A stretch of 64,000 nt of DNA from Flexifilum sp963727545 (GCA_963727545.1 CAVSGS010000005.1:496001-560000); one strand, 5' to 3'; positions 6,937 to 16,951 are shown, counted from the stretch's first letter. The notes: a model not told the origin generated them from the letters alone. Translations and numbers: made by a program.

Positions 6937-9639
6937 ATGAGAATGAACGGCGCGATGGACGACAAACGACCCGATCCCGACGAACTGCTCGCCCGTGTTC
7001 AGCAGGAAAATCAGCGCCGTCAACGGGGGCGGCTGAAGATCTTTCTCGGCGCAGCGGCGGGCGTCGGCAAAACCTACAGTATGCTTCAGGCGGCGCATGA
7101 TCGGCTTGCCGAGGGCATTGATGTCGCTGTCGGCTATATCGAGCCGCACAGCCGCCCGGAAACAGCCGCCCTGCTCGATGGACTCGAAATCGTTCCGCCG
7201 CTGCTGGTGGAATTTCGCGGCACGCAGCTTCGGGATTTTGATCTCGATGCGGCGCTCAAACGGCATCCAACGCTGATCCTCGTCGACGAACTGGCGCACA
7301 CCAATGCCGAGGGACTGCGCCACACCAGGCGCTGGCAGGATGTGCTCGAACTGATCGAAGCGGGCATCAACGTCTACACGACCGTCAATGTCCAGCATCT
7401 CGAAAGCCTGAACGACGTGGTCGCCCAGATCACCGGCATTATTGTCCGTGAGACATTGCCCGACGCTGTCCTCGAAGGCGCGGACGAGATCGAGTTGATC
7501 GATCTTTCGCCCGACGAATTGCTCCAGCGCCTGCGTGAGGGCAAGGTCTACGCGCCAGCGCAAGCCGAACAAGCGCTGCGGAATTTCTTCCGGCGCGGCA
7601 ACTTGATGGCACTGCGCGAACTGGCGCTGCGCCGCACCGCCGAGCGGGTCGACAGCGAAATGCAAATCTACCGGCAAGATAAGTCGGTCGAACCTGTTTG
7701 GCCCGCCGGGGAACGGATTCTGGTCTGCATCAGCCCTAGCCCGATGGCAGCCCGGCTCGTGCGCGCCGCCAAGCGACTAGCGGCGGGGCTGCACGCCGAA
7801 TGGATCACCGTCTACGTCGAGACGCCGCGTGCTGCCAAGCTCTCGGACGAGGCGCGCAGCCGCGTTATTATGACGCTTCAGCTTGCCGAGCAGTTGGGTT
7901 CGGAAACGGCGACGATCAACGGGCACAACGTCGCCGAAGAGATCCTGACCTTTGCCCGGAGGCGCAACGTCACCAAAGTGATCGTCGGCAAGCCGGTCCA
8001 TCCCGTGTGGCGCGATCTCGTTTACGGCTCAATGCTCAATAGCCTTGTGCGCAGCAGCGGCGACATCGACGTCTACGTCATCAACGGTGAAGGGGCAACG
8101 CCCCATCCACCGGCACAGCATATTTGGCGGCGACCACATCAACTGCAGCCCTATCTGTGGTCAATACTGATCGTCGCCGCCTGTGCGCTGCTGGCGTTCC
8201 TGATGTTCCCCTACTTTGCGCCAGCTAACGTCGTCATGGTCTTTCTCGTCGGCATCGTGATCGTCGCCACACGCTACGGGCGGGGACCCTCGATCCTCGT
8301 CTCCATAATCAGCGTCATCGCTTTCGACGTGTTCTTCGTGCCACCACATCTGACCTTCGGCGTCAATGACACGCAGTACATTGTCACCTTCGCGGTGCTG
8401 CTGCTCGTCGGGTTGACGATCAGCAGCATGACTGTCCGCATCAAGGAGCAGGCGGAGACGTCCCGCGAACGCGAACGGCGCACGTCTAGTCTTTACGCCT
8501 TGAGCCGGGAATTCGCCAGTACCAACAGTATCGAGACACTCACGCAGACAGCCGTCAAGCACATTGAGGACGCATTCCAAAGCCGTGTCGCCCTGCTTTT
8601 GTATGATACGGATGGCAGGTTGGAGACCTATGGCACGGAACAGGTCGAGCCGTACCTGACCGAGCACGAGCGCAACGTCGCCCGTTGGGTCTACGATCAC
8701 CGGCAGGTCGCCGGACGCGGCACGCAAACTCTGCCCGGATCGCAGGGACTCTATTTACCGCTCAGCACGTCGCAGCGGCAGATCGGCGTGCTCGGCGTCT
8801 TTCTGCTTCAATCCGACTATCTGCTCTCGCCCGATCAAATGCACCTCTTGGAGACTTACGCCAACCAGTCCGCCGTCGCCATCGAGCGAGCGCGGCTTAG
8901 CCAAGAGACGGAGCGCGCGCAGGTGCAGGTCGAAACCGAACGGCTGCGCAGTTCGCTGCTCAGTTCGGTCTCGCACGATTTGCGCACCCCACTCGCGGCG
9001 ATCACCGGCGCGGCGAGTGGATTAATCCAGAACAATGCCAAGCTCGACCCGGCGCAGCGAGAACTCGCACAGATCGCCTACGAGGAAGCCGAGCGGCTGA
9101 ATCGCCTTTTAGGCAACCTGCTGGAGATGACGCGGCTCGAATCAGGCAGCGTTCGGGTTGACAAAGAGTGGCAGCCATTGGAAGAGGTGATCGGCTCGGC
9201 GCTCGCCCGCATGGACGCCGCGCTTGGTGATCGTCCCCTGCAAACACATTTGCCCGACGATCTGCCGCTCGTCCCAATTGACAGCATTCTGATCGAGCTA
9301 GTGTTGGTTAACCTGCTCGAAAATGCCGTAAAATACACACCGGACGACGCATCGATTGAGGTGTCCGCTTACGCCGAGCCACAGCAGATCATCGTCGAAA
9401 TCGCCGATCATGGCGCCGGGATTCCGGCTGGCGAGGAAGAACGCATTTTTGAGAAGTTCTATCGCAGCCGACCCACTGCCACAGGCGGCGTGGGGCTTGG
9501 CTTGACGATCTGCCGGGCGATCATTGAGGCGCACGGCGGACAGATTTGGGCAGACAATCGCCCGGATGGTGGCGCAGTGTTCCACTTTACCTTGCCGTTG
9601 GAGGGCGAACCGCCCCAAGTGAGCATGGAAGATGAGTAG
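6937..9639 (+). CDS. kdpD: KdpD, K+-sensing histidine kinase
   Basis: About 900 residues, the usual KdpD size. The N-terminal KdpD domain has the Walker A motif GAAAGVGKT (residues 38-46) and VDELAHTN; a Usp-like domain follows (about 245-370), then four close membrane helices (DUF4118, about 405-505), a GAF-like region, and the kinase core with SVSHDLRTPLAAITG (His680) and GVGLGLTICRAI. It autophosphorylates and phosphorylates KdpE when K+ is limiting. Three in-frame ATGs (6937, 6943, 6955) and a TTG at 6871 are possible starts; 6937 is used. It overlaps kdpE by eight bases. Confidence 0.94.
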   Translation: MRMNGAMDDKRPDPDELLARVQQENQRRQRGRLKIFLGAAAGVGKTYSMLQAAHDRLAEGIDVAVGYIEPHSRPETAALLDGLEIVPPLLVEFRGTQLRDFDLDAALKRHPTLILVDELAHTNAEGLRHTRRWQDVLELIEAGINVYTTVNVQHLESLNDVVAQITGIIVRETLPDAVLEGADEIELIDLSPDELLQRLREGKVYAPAQAEQALRNFFRRGNLMALRELALRRTAERVDSEMQIYRQDKSVEPVWPAGERILVCISPSPMAARLVRAAKRLAAGLHAEWITVYVETPRAAKLSDEARSRVIMTLQLAEQLGSETATINGHNVAEEILTFARRRNVTKVIVGKPVHPVWRDLVYGSMLNSLVRSSGDIDVYVINGEGATPHPPAQHIWRRPHQLQPYLWSILIVAACALLAFLMFPYFAPANVVMVFLVGIVIVATRYGRGPSILVSIISVIAFDVFFVPPHLTFGVNDTQYIVTFAVLLLVGLTISSMTVRIKEQAETSRERERRTSSLYALSREFASTNSIETLTQTAVKHIEDAFQSRVALLLYDTDGRLETYGTEQVEPYLTEHERNVARWVYDHRQVAGRGTQTLPGSQGLYLPLSTSQRQIGVLGVFLLQSDYLLSPDQMHLLETYANQSAVAIERARLSQETERAQVQVETERLRSSLLSSVSHDLRTPLAAITGAASGLIQNNAKLDPAQRELAQIAYEEAERLNRLLGNLLEMTRLESGSVRVDKEWQPLEEVIGSALARMDAALGDRPLQTHLPDDLPLVPIDSILIELVLVNLLENAVKYTPDDASIEVSAYAEPQQIIVEIADHGAGIPAGEEERIFEKFYRSRPTATGGVGLGLTICRAIIEAHGGQIWADNRPDGGAVFHFTLPLEGEPPQVSMEDE

Positions 9640-10372
9640 CAACTCAGCCGTTGGAAAGGCGAAATTGCCCTTGATCCTCGTCATCGAAGACGACTCGCAA
9701 ATGCGGCGGTTTTTACGCGCGACCCTCACGAGCAATGGTTACGATTTGCTCGAAGCGGGCACGGCGCAGGAAGGGATCAAGCAGGTCGGATTGCGCCATC
9801 CCGACCTGATTATCCTTGATTTAGGGCTGCCGGATATGGATGGGTTGGAGGTGACCCGCCAGCTCCGGGAATGGACGACTACGCCGATTGTCGTGCTGTC
9901 CGCCCGCGACCGCGAAAATGACAAGATCGCCGCGCTCGACGCTGGTGCGGACGACTATCTGACCAAGCCCTTCGGCACGGGCGAACTGCTCGCCCGGATG
10001 CGAGTCGGGCTGCGCCATGCGATCTTGGCAATGCAGGGAAGTGATGATCCGATCTTCACGACGGGTGACCTAAGAGTTGATCTTTCGCACCGGCAGGTCT
10101 TCATCAAGGATGTGGAAGTCCACCTCACGCCGATTGAATACAAGCTGCTGCTGATGCTCATCCAGCACGCGGGGAAAGTCGTCACGCGCCATCAACTGCT
10201 GCACGAGGTTTGGGGACCGAGCTACGTGTCGGAATCCCATTATCTCCGCGTCTACATGGCACAGCTTCGTCACAAACTCGAAGCGGACCCCGCTCGACCC
10301 CATTACTTGATCACTGAGGCGGGGGTTGGCTATCGCCTCAGGATTGATGATCAAACCACAAGTCTTTTGTAA
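9632..10372 (+). CDS. kdpE: KdpE, response regulator of the kdp system
   Basis: A 246-residue OmpR/PhoB-type regulator: receiver acidic residues D20-D21, phospho-acceptor D63 in LIILDLGLPDMDG, the LTKPFG lysine, then a winged helix with VHLTPIEYKLLL and RVYMAQLRHKLE. It overlaps the 3' end of kdpD, so the pair is co-translated. It is the expected KdpD partner and the main candidate to bind the two-box motif upstream of the kimA-like gene, the other regulator gene and kdpF. Intact and of usual length. Confidence 0.93.
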   Translation: MSSNSAVGKAKLPLILVIEDDSQMRRFLRATLTSNGYDLLEAGTAQEGIKQVGLRHPDLIILDLGLPDMDGLEVTRQLREWTTTPIVVLSARDRENDKIAALDAGADDYLTKPFGTGELLARMRVGLRHAILAMQGSDDPIFTTGDLRVDLSHRQVFIKDVEVHLTPIEYKLLLMLIQHAGKVVTRHQLLHEVWGPSYVSESHYLRVYMAQLRHKLEADPARPHYLITEAGVGYRLRIDDQTTSLL

Positions 10373-10641
10373 CAATCGGCGATCTCAGGACGAATTTACG
10401 TCTGGATCCATGGCAAAATAGCTTATGGATCGAACGCTGATCGGCGGGCGCAAGACAGCGCGCTCCGATCAGGCGCGGATATGACGTGCCAAATTGCGCA
10501 CGCGACTTCAGACCGTCGTCCTGAAGAGAGCAAGCGCAAGGCGGCTGAACTGCTGCACTTTCCCTTTACGTCTGAGTAGTTGCGTCGCAGGAAGGAGCCG
10601 CAAGCCACGCGAACTCATTCCAAACCGCCAACTCCGCCTGC

Positions 10642-11316
10642 TCACGTTTCAGGGTTACTCGCCGCTCGCTCCAGATTGAGTGCCAGCAAACGCCGCAGAA
10701 GCTCTTCGTCACCTTCGGGCGTGCGGATCACGTCGGCGAGGTCGTCCCAGCCGTAAGCCGCCAGCACCGCGCGATCTAGCACGTCGTGAAGCTCGGCAAG
10801 GCGGGGCGCGAAGTCGATTGCCGGGTTCGCCCTGCTTGGCGCGAGCTTGCCCTCACGGTAGGCGACGACCGCGTTATACAGGTTCGTGAGCGTGCGATCC
10901 TTGAGCAGCTTCTCGCTTGCCCCAAGCGCGACCAGATCAGGCGGGTTTAGCCACACTTCACGTTCTTCGTTAAGCTGCTTTGCCGCCACGCTGATCGCCT
11001 GATAGTACGGCGAATCGGTGTTCTCTTGACCCGGCAGTGAAGGGGAGTGCGAAAGACTCGAAAGTCGTAGTAGGCGTGTAGCGAGCATCGTTGCCAACGC
11101 CTAAATATGTTCCCTGCCGCAGTGACCAAATCTCATGGGCATAACTGTGCAACACACCGAAGAAGTAATCATCCTCGCGAGCAAACACAATTAGCTGGTG
11201 ATCGGGATGAAATTGCTTTTCGAACCATACAAATACCCTATGCTTTGACACAGTTGGAGTCACTGTGCGTGCAGCGTACTTTGTGACCAGCGATCAACGA
11301 ATTCCCGAACGTCCAT
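10642..11316 (-). pseudogene. Internally deleted type IIG restriction-modification/DNA methyltransferase gene
   Basis: The 5' end (11316-11263) encodes MDVREFVDRWSQSTLHAQ, which resembles the first residues of class I SAM-dependent DNA methyltransferases of the MmeI-like type IIG group. It then jumps, out of frame, to the C-terminal part: VSKHRVFVWFEKQFHPDHQ, then REDDYFFGVLHS, and after another frame break near 11040 the tail PGQENTDSPYYQAI, TLTNLYNAV and LAAYGWDDL. Such proteins are normally about 900-1000 residues; only some 18 N-terminal and 190 C-terminal codons remain, so the catalytic centre is gone. This is a clear remnant of a large enzyme removed by one internal deletion. Confidence 0.7.
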
Positions 11317-11827
11317 AAAACCCCACAGTGATTACAACGGCTGTCATTTAACCGCAATTGTAGCGTGTAGGGTTCAATTGAGCGAAGGCAGCTTGTTACA
11401 GAAGTGTTTCTTCTGTGGCGAAAGCGCGTGCATAGAGAGGGGGAGAAGAACGGGGTAACAGCGTCATTTTAAGGTCGGCGACCTGTAAAAATGAGGGGCG
11501 AGATAAAAAGCTTGAATCACCTTTGTGACAAGCCAATTTAGCACATGCGACTATGGCATTCAAGGATCCCGAATTCTGAGCGCAGGGCGCCAACAGCAAG
11601 GGGAAGCCGCTACGCACATTGTCGACTTAGCTTAGTGCGACCGAAGGGGCGGCAAGCTGGGACCGCCCCTTCTCCGCCGGACGCTATGGATCACAGTCGC
11701 GTTGCCAGAAACGGACGGCATTTGTCCCTCGCCCAAAATCGGAAGAGTGGATTCGATGCCCCCATATCGGCAGATCGAGTTACAATCGGCGCTATTCTAG
11801 TTGCCACAACTTAGCAAAGAACCGCTC
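11317..11827. other. Intergenic stretch without a recognised gene
   Basis: About 510 bases between the methyltransferase remnant and a doubtful small frame. The only structure noted is the hairpin at 11643-11672. No coding frame here resembles a known protein. Confidence 0.5.
11643..11672. terminator. GC-rich hairpin (10-bp perfect stem)
   Basis: GAAGGGGCGG (11643-11652) and CCGCCCCTTC (11663-11672) pair perfectly around a ten-base loop. It lacks a T-run, so it may be a terminator-like structure or a relic of a repeat. Confidence 0.4.
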
Positions 11828-12103
11828 ATGGACACTAGCCAGTCACACTCAGGCGACAGAAATGTCGCGGTGATCGGTACCCGGGTCAGCGAGCTGGTGT
11901 CTCTGAAATCTCCGTCAGAGATAAGCCCCGTGCCCGCTATTTCCGATCAACCGGAGGAGGTTACTGGCATTTGGAACGACCCTGAAGAACGGAAAATTCC
12001 ACCGCCCCCGAACACCACGACGCGGTTCCAGCACGCTATAGGCGCACTCAGAGCCGACTATTCACACCACATCACCTACTCCACTGATCGAATCGACAAA
12101 TGA
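11828..12103 (+). CDS. Small hypothetical protein, doubtful
   Basis: A 91-codon frame upstream of the GMC oxidoreductase with no recognised domain. AAAGAACC lies before the ATG. It is polar and Pro-rich (KIPPPPNTTTRF) with no signal peptide or membrane helix. The next gene begins about 80 bases later on the same strand. It may be genuine or a chance frame; no function is suggested. Confidence 0.25.
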   Translation: MDTSQSHSGDRNVAVIGTRVSELVSLKSPSEISPVPAISDQPEEVTGIWNDPEERKIPPPPNTTTRFQHAIGALRADYSHHITYSTDRIDK

Positions 12104-12186
12104 GGGACAGAAGCGTCCAATAACCACCCATGAAACGTTACACGTCTGAACCTGATCCAGACCAACATCAGGCTAGCGCAAAGAGC

Positions 12187-13800
12187 ATGACCACCTATGA
12201 CTATGTCATCGTTGGTGCAGGTTCTGCTGGCTGTGTGCTTGCTCATCGACTGAGCCAAGATCCCGGCGTAGCTGTGCTACTTATCGAAGCTGGCGGAGCC
12301 GACAAGCGCTGGGATCTGCACGTTCCCGCAGCTTTCAGCCGGTTGTATCGATCCAAGTATGATTGGGCATATTCCACTGAGGCACAGACTAACCTCGACA
12401 ACCGTCAGGTCTATGTGCCACGCGGTAAGGTCCTCGGTGGCTCGAGTTCCATCAACGCAATGATCTACACACGCGGCACGCCATACGACTATGATCTTTG
12501 GCGAGACCTCGGCAATCCGGGCTGGGGCTTCTTCGATGTGCTGCCCTACTTCAAGCGGGCAGAGAACCACGAGGGCGGTGAGTCAAGGTTTCACGGAGTC
12601 GGCGGGCCACTCAACGTTGCCACTCTGCGCGACATTAATCTACTGACCCGCGCCTTCGTCACGGCGGGCATCGAACTAGGGTTTGAGCAGAATGATGACT
12701 TCAGTGGGCCACGACAAGCCGGAGTGGGCTTCCATCAGGTGACTCAGAGAAATGGGCAGCGTTGCAGCACTGCCGATGCCTATCTGAAACCGATCGGTTC
12801 GCGCCCAAATCTGACGGTTCTCACCCACACAATTGCGACCCGGCTCGTCATCGATCACAGCCGGGTTGTCGGTGTGGATTGTGTGCGTCACGGAGTGCAT
12901 CAACACATTATCGCCCAGCGAGAAGTGATCCTCGCCTGTGGGGCGATAGCTTCGCCTCAACTGCTCATGCTCTCCGGCATCGGACCGGCCGATCAGCTTA
13001 CTCCTCTCGGCATCCCAGTTGTGGAGGATTTGCCCGGCGTTGGTCAGAACTTGCAGGATCATCTCGGCGTCCTGCTGACCTACCACTGCACGCAGCCGGT
13101 TAGCCTCGTCAACGCTGAGAAACCCGGGAGTATTCTCCGCTATTTGCTGTTCAAGCAGGGACCGCTGACTTCCAACATTTCGGAGGGAGGGGCTTTTGTC
13201 AGCACTCGGCCGGATCTCCCGGCTCCGGATCTCCAAATTGGCTTTGTGCCTGCTTATGCCCAGAATCGCGATCTTCCGCGCCCAGCCGGACACTTCTTCA
13301 GCATTGGCTGCACTTTTCTTCGGCCGCTCAGCCGGGGCTATGTTGGGCTGAGATCAAGCGATCCGACCACTCCGCCCATCATCCAACCGAATTATTTGTC
13401 GCAGGCGGACGATCTGCTGCCGATGGTTTCCGGGTTCAAGCTCTGTCGCCAGTTCATTCAGGCAACTGCCTTCGCCCCCTTCCGGGGCGCTGAAGTAGAT
13501 CCCGGCATCGAGATCCAAAGCAATGACGCAATTGTCGAGTACATCCGCGGCAGCAGCATGACCGTTGACCATCCGGTAGGCACTTGCAAGCTGGGAGCCG
13601 ACTCGATGGCGGTGGTCGACGCCGAGCTACGCGTGCGCGGCATCAATGGGCTTCGTATTGTGGACGCCTCAATTATGCCAACACTTGTGAGCGGGAACAC
13701 CAACGCCCCTGTCATCATGATTGCCGAGAAAGCGGCGGACCTGATCAGGGGGCTTCGTCCTGAAGGGAGGTCGTCCAACCAATCTCATGTGGACATTTGA
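12187..13800 (+). CDS. GMC-family flavin oxidoreductase (choline dehydrogenase-like)
   Basis: A 537-residue FAD enzyme of normal GMC length. The Rossmann dinucleotide motif VGAGSAGCVLAHRL is at the N-terminus, GKVLGGSSSINAMIY is the first GMC signature, GAIASPQLLMLSGIGP the second, and TVDHPVGTCKLG carries the catalytic His near the C-terminus, followed by NTNAPVIMIAEKAADLI. Members oxidise alcohols or sugars with FAD; the substrate cannot be told from sequence. ATG 12187 is used because the fold starts directly after it; an in-frame ATG at 12130 is possible. It overlaps the next gene by 14 bases, so the two are probably coupled. Confidence 0.9.
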   Translation: MTTYDYVIVGAGSAGCVLAHRLSQDPGVAVLLIEAGGADKRWDLHVPAAFSRLYRSKYDWAYSTEAQTNLDNRQVYVPRGKVLGGSSSINAMIYTRGTPYDYDLWRDLGNPGWGFFDVLPYFKRAENHEGGESRFHGVGGPLNVATLRDINLLTRAFVTAGIELGFEQNDDFSGPRQAGVGFHQVTQRNGQRCSTADAYLKPIGSRPNLTVLTHTIATRLVIDHSRVVGVDCVRHGVHQHIIAQREVILACGAIASPQLLMLSGIGPADQLTPLGIPVVEDLPGVGQNLQDHLGVLLTYHCTQPVSLVNAEKPGSILRYLLFKQGPLTSNISEGGAFVSTRPDLPAPDLQIGFVPAYAQNRDLPRPAGHFFSIGCTFLRPLSRGYVGLRSSDPTTPPIIQPNYLSQADDLLPMVSGFKLCRQFIQATAFAPFRGAEVDPGIEIQSNDAIVEYIRGSSMTVDHPVGTCKLGADSMAVVDAELRVRGINGLRIVDASIMPTLVSGNTNAPVIMIAEKAADLIRGLRPEGRSSNQSHVDI

Positions 13801-14335
13801 AGTCTTAGCACAAGCCAACAGAGCAACTTTGGAGGAAATCCTCGTCGCCTCAAAACCGCCCGATTTCAACTATCTGAATGGTTATGGTTACGACGGCTTT
13901 AACTGCGCACCGGCTCGTTATCTCCCACTGCCCGCTCGCAAGTTCAGAAAAGTCTTTTTCCGCAAAGCAGCAGCCCGGTACGGGCTTAATCAATTTGTGA
14001 GTCCAGACGACGATGACGTAACGAGCCAATGGAACGTCAGGATGAAAAATAGCCGTCCGGTCGAAGGCGGTTACTTTCGGGTCGCGCCCAGCTCTGAACC
14101 CCGTTCTAGCAAGCCATTGAGCGCCTACCGTCATCTGATTGGGCTGGACTATAACGTTGATCCAAATCCCAAGTGGAACCTTCTCATGCGTGCCATATAC
14201 GACTTGGTGGGGCTGCCCAACGAGGGGGATTACGGCGTCTTGCTTGGAAAAGCTTATCTACGGGTGCTGCCCGGCTGGTATCGATTTGCGACGTATTTTG
14301 TGCTTGGGCATCGTCGCCCGCAGGTCGCTGATTAG
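13787..14335 (+). CDS. Conserved hypothetical protein linked to a GMC oxidoreductase
   Basis: A 182-residue soluble protein without signal peptide or membrane helix. Distinct stretches are HLIGLDYNVDPNPKWN, GVLLGKAYLRVLPGW and FVLGHRRP. From memory, similar proteins with a 'LLLDYGxxPNP' and 'LLGKAYL' pattern occur beside GMC oxidoreductases, but I cannot name the family. The 14-base overlap with the oxidoreductase gene suggests a joint role, for example in handling a lipid-like or polyketide substrate; that is inference. Confidence 0.6.
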   Translation: MWTFEVLAQANRATLEEILVASKPPDFNYLNGYGYDGFNCAPARYLPLPARKFRKVFFRKAAARYGLNQFVSPDDDDVTSQWNVRMKNSRPVEGGYFRVAPSSEPRSSKPLSAYRHLIGLDYNVDPNPKWNLLMRAIYDLVGLPNEGDYGVLLGKAYLRVLPGWYRFATYFVLGHRRPQVAD

Positions 14336-14398
14336 TGGTCATTTGATCTTGCGCTATGTGAAATGGACGAGCACCTGATTTGAGGAGAAGAACAGTTC

Positions 14399-16160
14399 AT
14401 GAAATCCGCCACTGCTTTCTTCCAGCAAAAGCGCAACCTGCCAATTTTGGTCATCCCCTTACTACTGCTTATCTGGGGGAGGCTCATCGCCCCCGCACTT
14501 GGAGAAGCAAGCTTCACCAACGTAGCGCTGTTCGATAGTCCCTATCGCGGAGCGCTGCCACTCGGCAATGGCGGTGACGCGGTGGCGGATCATGTCGTCG
14601 TGATCGTCATCGACGGGCTGCGCCTTGACGTTTCCCAGCAACTACCAACGCTGAATCACTTGCGTGCGCAAGGTGCAGATCGGACCGTACAAGTTGGGCA
14701 GCCTTCGTTCTCGCTGCCGGGTTGGACGGTGATCGGCACGGGCGCGTGGCAGGAGCAGAGCGGTGTCACGACCAACTACTATACGGACAGCATCACGGTC
14801 GATACCCTGTTCGAGGAGGCGAAACGCAGCGGGCTAACAACGGCGATCATCGGCGACAAGCCATGGGGACAGCTTTACGACTCCGGCGTCGATACTGAAC
14901 ACCTCATGGACGAACTACCCGACGAGTACTCCAACCTCGAAGCCGATCTGCAATTCGACAAGGACACGACCGATCTTGCGCTTCAGACGCTTCAAACTCA
15001 GCCTAACCTGACGCTGATCCACCTGCTCAGCGTAGACAGCACCGGGCATGGTTGGGGCGGAGCTAGCTCTGAATATCTGCAAGCGGCGAATAATGCCGAT
15101 AGCCAAGTCGCGCGGATCATCGATGCGGTTGATCTGGGCAATACCGCGATCTTCGTCACCGCCGATCATGGACATCTGGATCGCGGTGGTCACGGGGGCT
15201 GGGAGCCGGTTGTGCTTCAGGTGCCGTTCGTCGCCGCCGGAAAGGGAATCAAGCCGGGGCAGTATCCGCAGGCGCAACAATCCGCCATCGCCCCCACCGT
15301 AGCAACGCTTCTAGGAACTGCTATTCCAGCACACAACCAAGGCAACATTCTCTTCGACGAGCTGGATATGTCCGATTCACTCAAGGCGTCGCGCGCCGTC
15401 GATCTGGCAACTCAGATTGCCCAGCGCTACAACGCCATGATGGAGACCATTGGCGACTCGCGGCGCGTTGATGATCAAGCTCTGACTGCACGCGCAGACT
15501 GCGCTCACCAATGGCAGCAGCGACGAGGTGCTCACGGAAGCACAGAACGTGCTGAACAGTGCTTACACGCAGTGGGACGCCTCCCGCGCAGGTCGCTTGA
15601 GTCGAGAGCGGCTGGAACGAGTGCCGATCATCCTGCTGGTGCTCGTGATCGCGGCGCTCTATTTGTGGTGGTGGCGGCGTGAGGGTTGGAACTGGCGCGC
15701 ACCGTTGATCGGGGCGGTGATTTACTTCGTCTTGTGGAATCTAAACTATTTCTTGATCCATCGATTTACCTACTCGATCAGCATGTTCAACCAAGAAGCA
15801 CTGGTCGTTCCCTTCATTACCGGGCGGGTGATGGAGGCGCTCATATCGTTGGTGATCGCCGTGGTGGTCGTCGCGCTGCTCCGGCGACGGGCTGGAAACG
15901 GCGAAATCGCCCGCGACGTCATTCATACCATGCTGCTGGTGGCGCTGGTACTCGGTGCGCAAATCCTGATTTACTACGGTCTGTGGGACTTCTTGCCCTC
16001 GTGGTATCTCCCAGCGCTCGGTGCCGGCTTCAAGTTCTATCTCGACCTGTACCAAACGACCGCATTCTGGCCCATCTTGGCGTTGCCAGCCGCCGGTTTG
16101 CTGCCCTTGGTCGCGCTGCTGATCGCCGGGATTGCCAATCGTGTCCTGCCATACCGATGA
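14399..16160 (+). pseudogene. Alkaline-phosphatase-fold phosphodiesterase with C-terminal membrane domain, one frame break
   Basis: The N-terminal part has a signal or anchor helix, then phosphodiesterase/alkaline-phosphatase-fold metal sites: VVVIVIDGLRLDV, SFSLPGWTVIGTG around the nucleophile, LSVDSTGHGWG and FVTADHGHLDRGGHGG. After about residue 365 the frame breaks near 15490 (one extra base; removing it gives ALTA then AQTALTNGSSDE). The downstream frame continues with five or six membrane helices to 16160. With the break repaired the protein is about 586 residues: an extracytoplasmic hydrolase domain joined to a polytopic C-terminal domain. The substrate is not predictable. GAGGAGA lies upstream of the ATG at 14399. 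Confidence 0.75.
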
Positions 16161-16665
16161 AAGGGACTAGGTTAGAGACAGGTGGGGATCCGCGCTCATA
16201 AGACGTTTGCATTGCTTCGAGCGAGAGCATTTATTAAGCTGGACGAGTTTCGAAAACGAAGGGTGACTGTCATGGGTTCGATAATCTGAACCTTGGGATG
16301 TTTCTGGTATCAACTCTTGAGTGGTCGTAGCTGACAGATTCTGTCTGCAGTCGCTAACGAACCACGTCATACTCTACTATCTATTGCACTCGCAAGCAGT
16401 GAATGTGACCCACGCACTTCGTGCCTTTGGTCAGCTAAGGATCCGGGGACTGAATAGCGCCTTGATGCGTTCTCTTGCTGTACCGCGCCGAAAAACGCGG
16501 ATATCCTACAGAGGAGACGATACCTGTCCTCCCCGCTACAAACAATTCACGAGAAGAAAGCCTTTTTGGGGGTAGCTCAGAAAGGCTTTTTTCTTGCCTG
16601 AGTGATGTTCGAATCCTATCCTCATTTACAGCAGATAAAACAAAGCTCAGCGAAGGTATGTTGCG
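16161..16665. other. Intergenic stretch, no gene recognised apart from a terminator
   Basis: About 500 bases after the phosphodiesterase-like gene. Short frames exist but none has a good start site or looks like a protein. A terminator hairpin lies at 16557-16592. Confidence 0.5.
16557..16592 (+). terminator. Rho-independent terminator-like hairpin
   Basis: AAAGCCTTTTT (16557-16567) pairs with AGAAAGGCTTT (16579-16589) around an eleven-base loop, and a T-run (to 16592) follows. It would stop plus-strand transcription before the small gene at 16666. Confidence 0.65.
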
Positions 16666-16935
16666 ATGACGACGGTCAATTTGAATGTGAAGCTGGCATT
16701 GCCCGAAGACGTCGAGTGAAAAGCGCGCGAGGAAAGGCTATTCACGGGCGAGAAAATTGGCGAGATGATTCCGGCGGAGGTACGGCGCGCTTGGGAAGTT
16801 CTACAAACCAAGCGCGCGCCGGTTCAGGTTGCTTTTCGGGAAAAATACAGACATCTGTCGGGGGATGATATTCAGGCAATGATTAAGCAGTGGGTTGACG
16901 AGACGGATGTCACCCCTGCTGAGAGCAGTTCATAG
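16666..16935 (+). pseudogene. Small antitoxin-like protein interrupted by an in-frame TGA
   Basis: MTTVNLNVKLALPEDVE is followed by TGA (16717-16719), but the same frame goes on for 71 more codons as KAREERLFTGEKIGEMI, AEVRRAWEVLQ and DIQAMIKQWVDETD. A beta strand then an amphipathic helix resembles short antitoxin-type proteins, which often have a cluster of Arg/Lys at this place; a CGA-to-TGA change would explain the stop. AAGG lies upstream of the ATG. No toxin gene is adjacent. Family assignment is tentative. Confidence 0.45.
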
Positions 16936-16951
16936 CGCATCAGTTCGTTAC

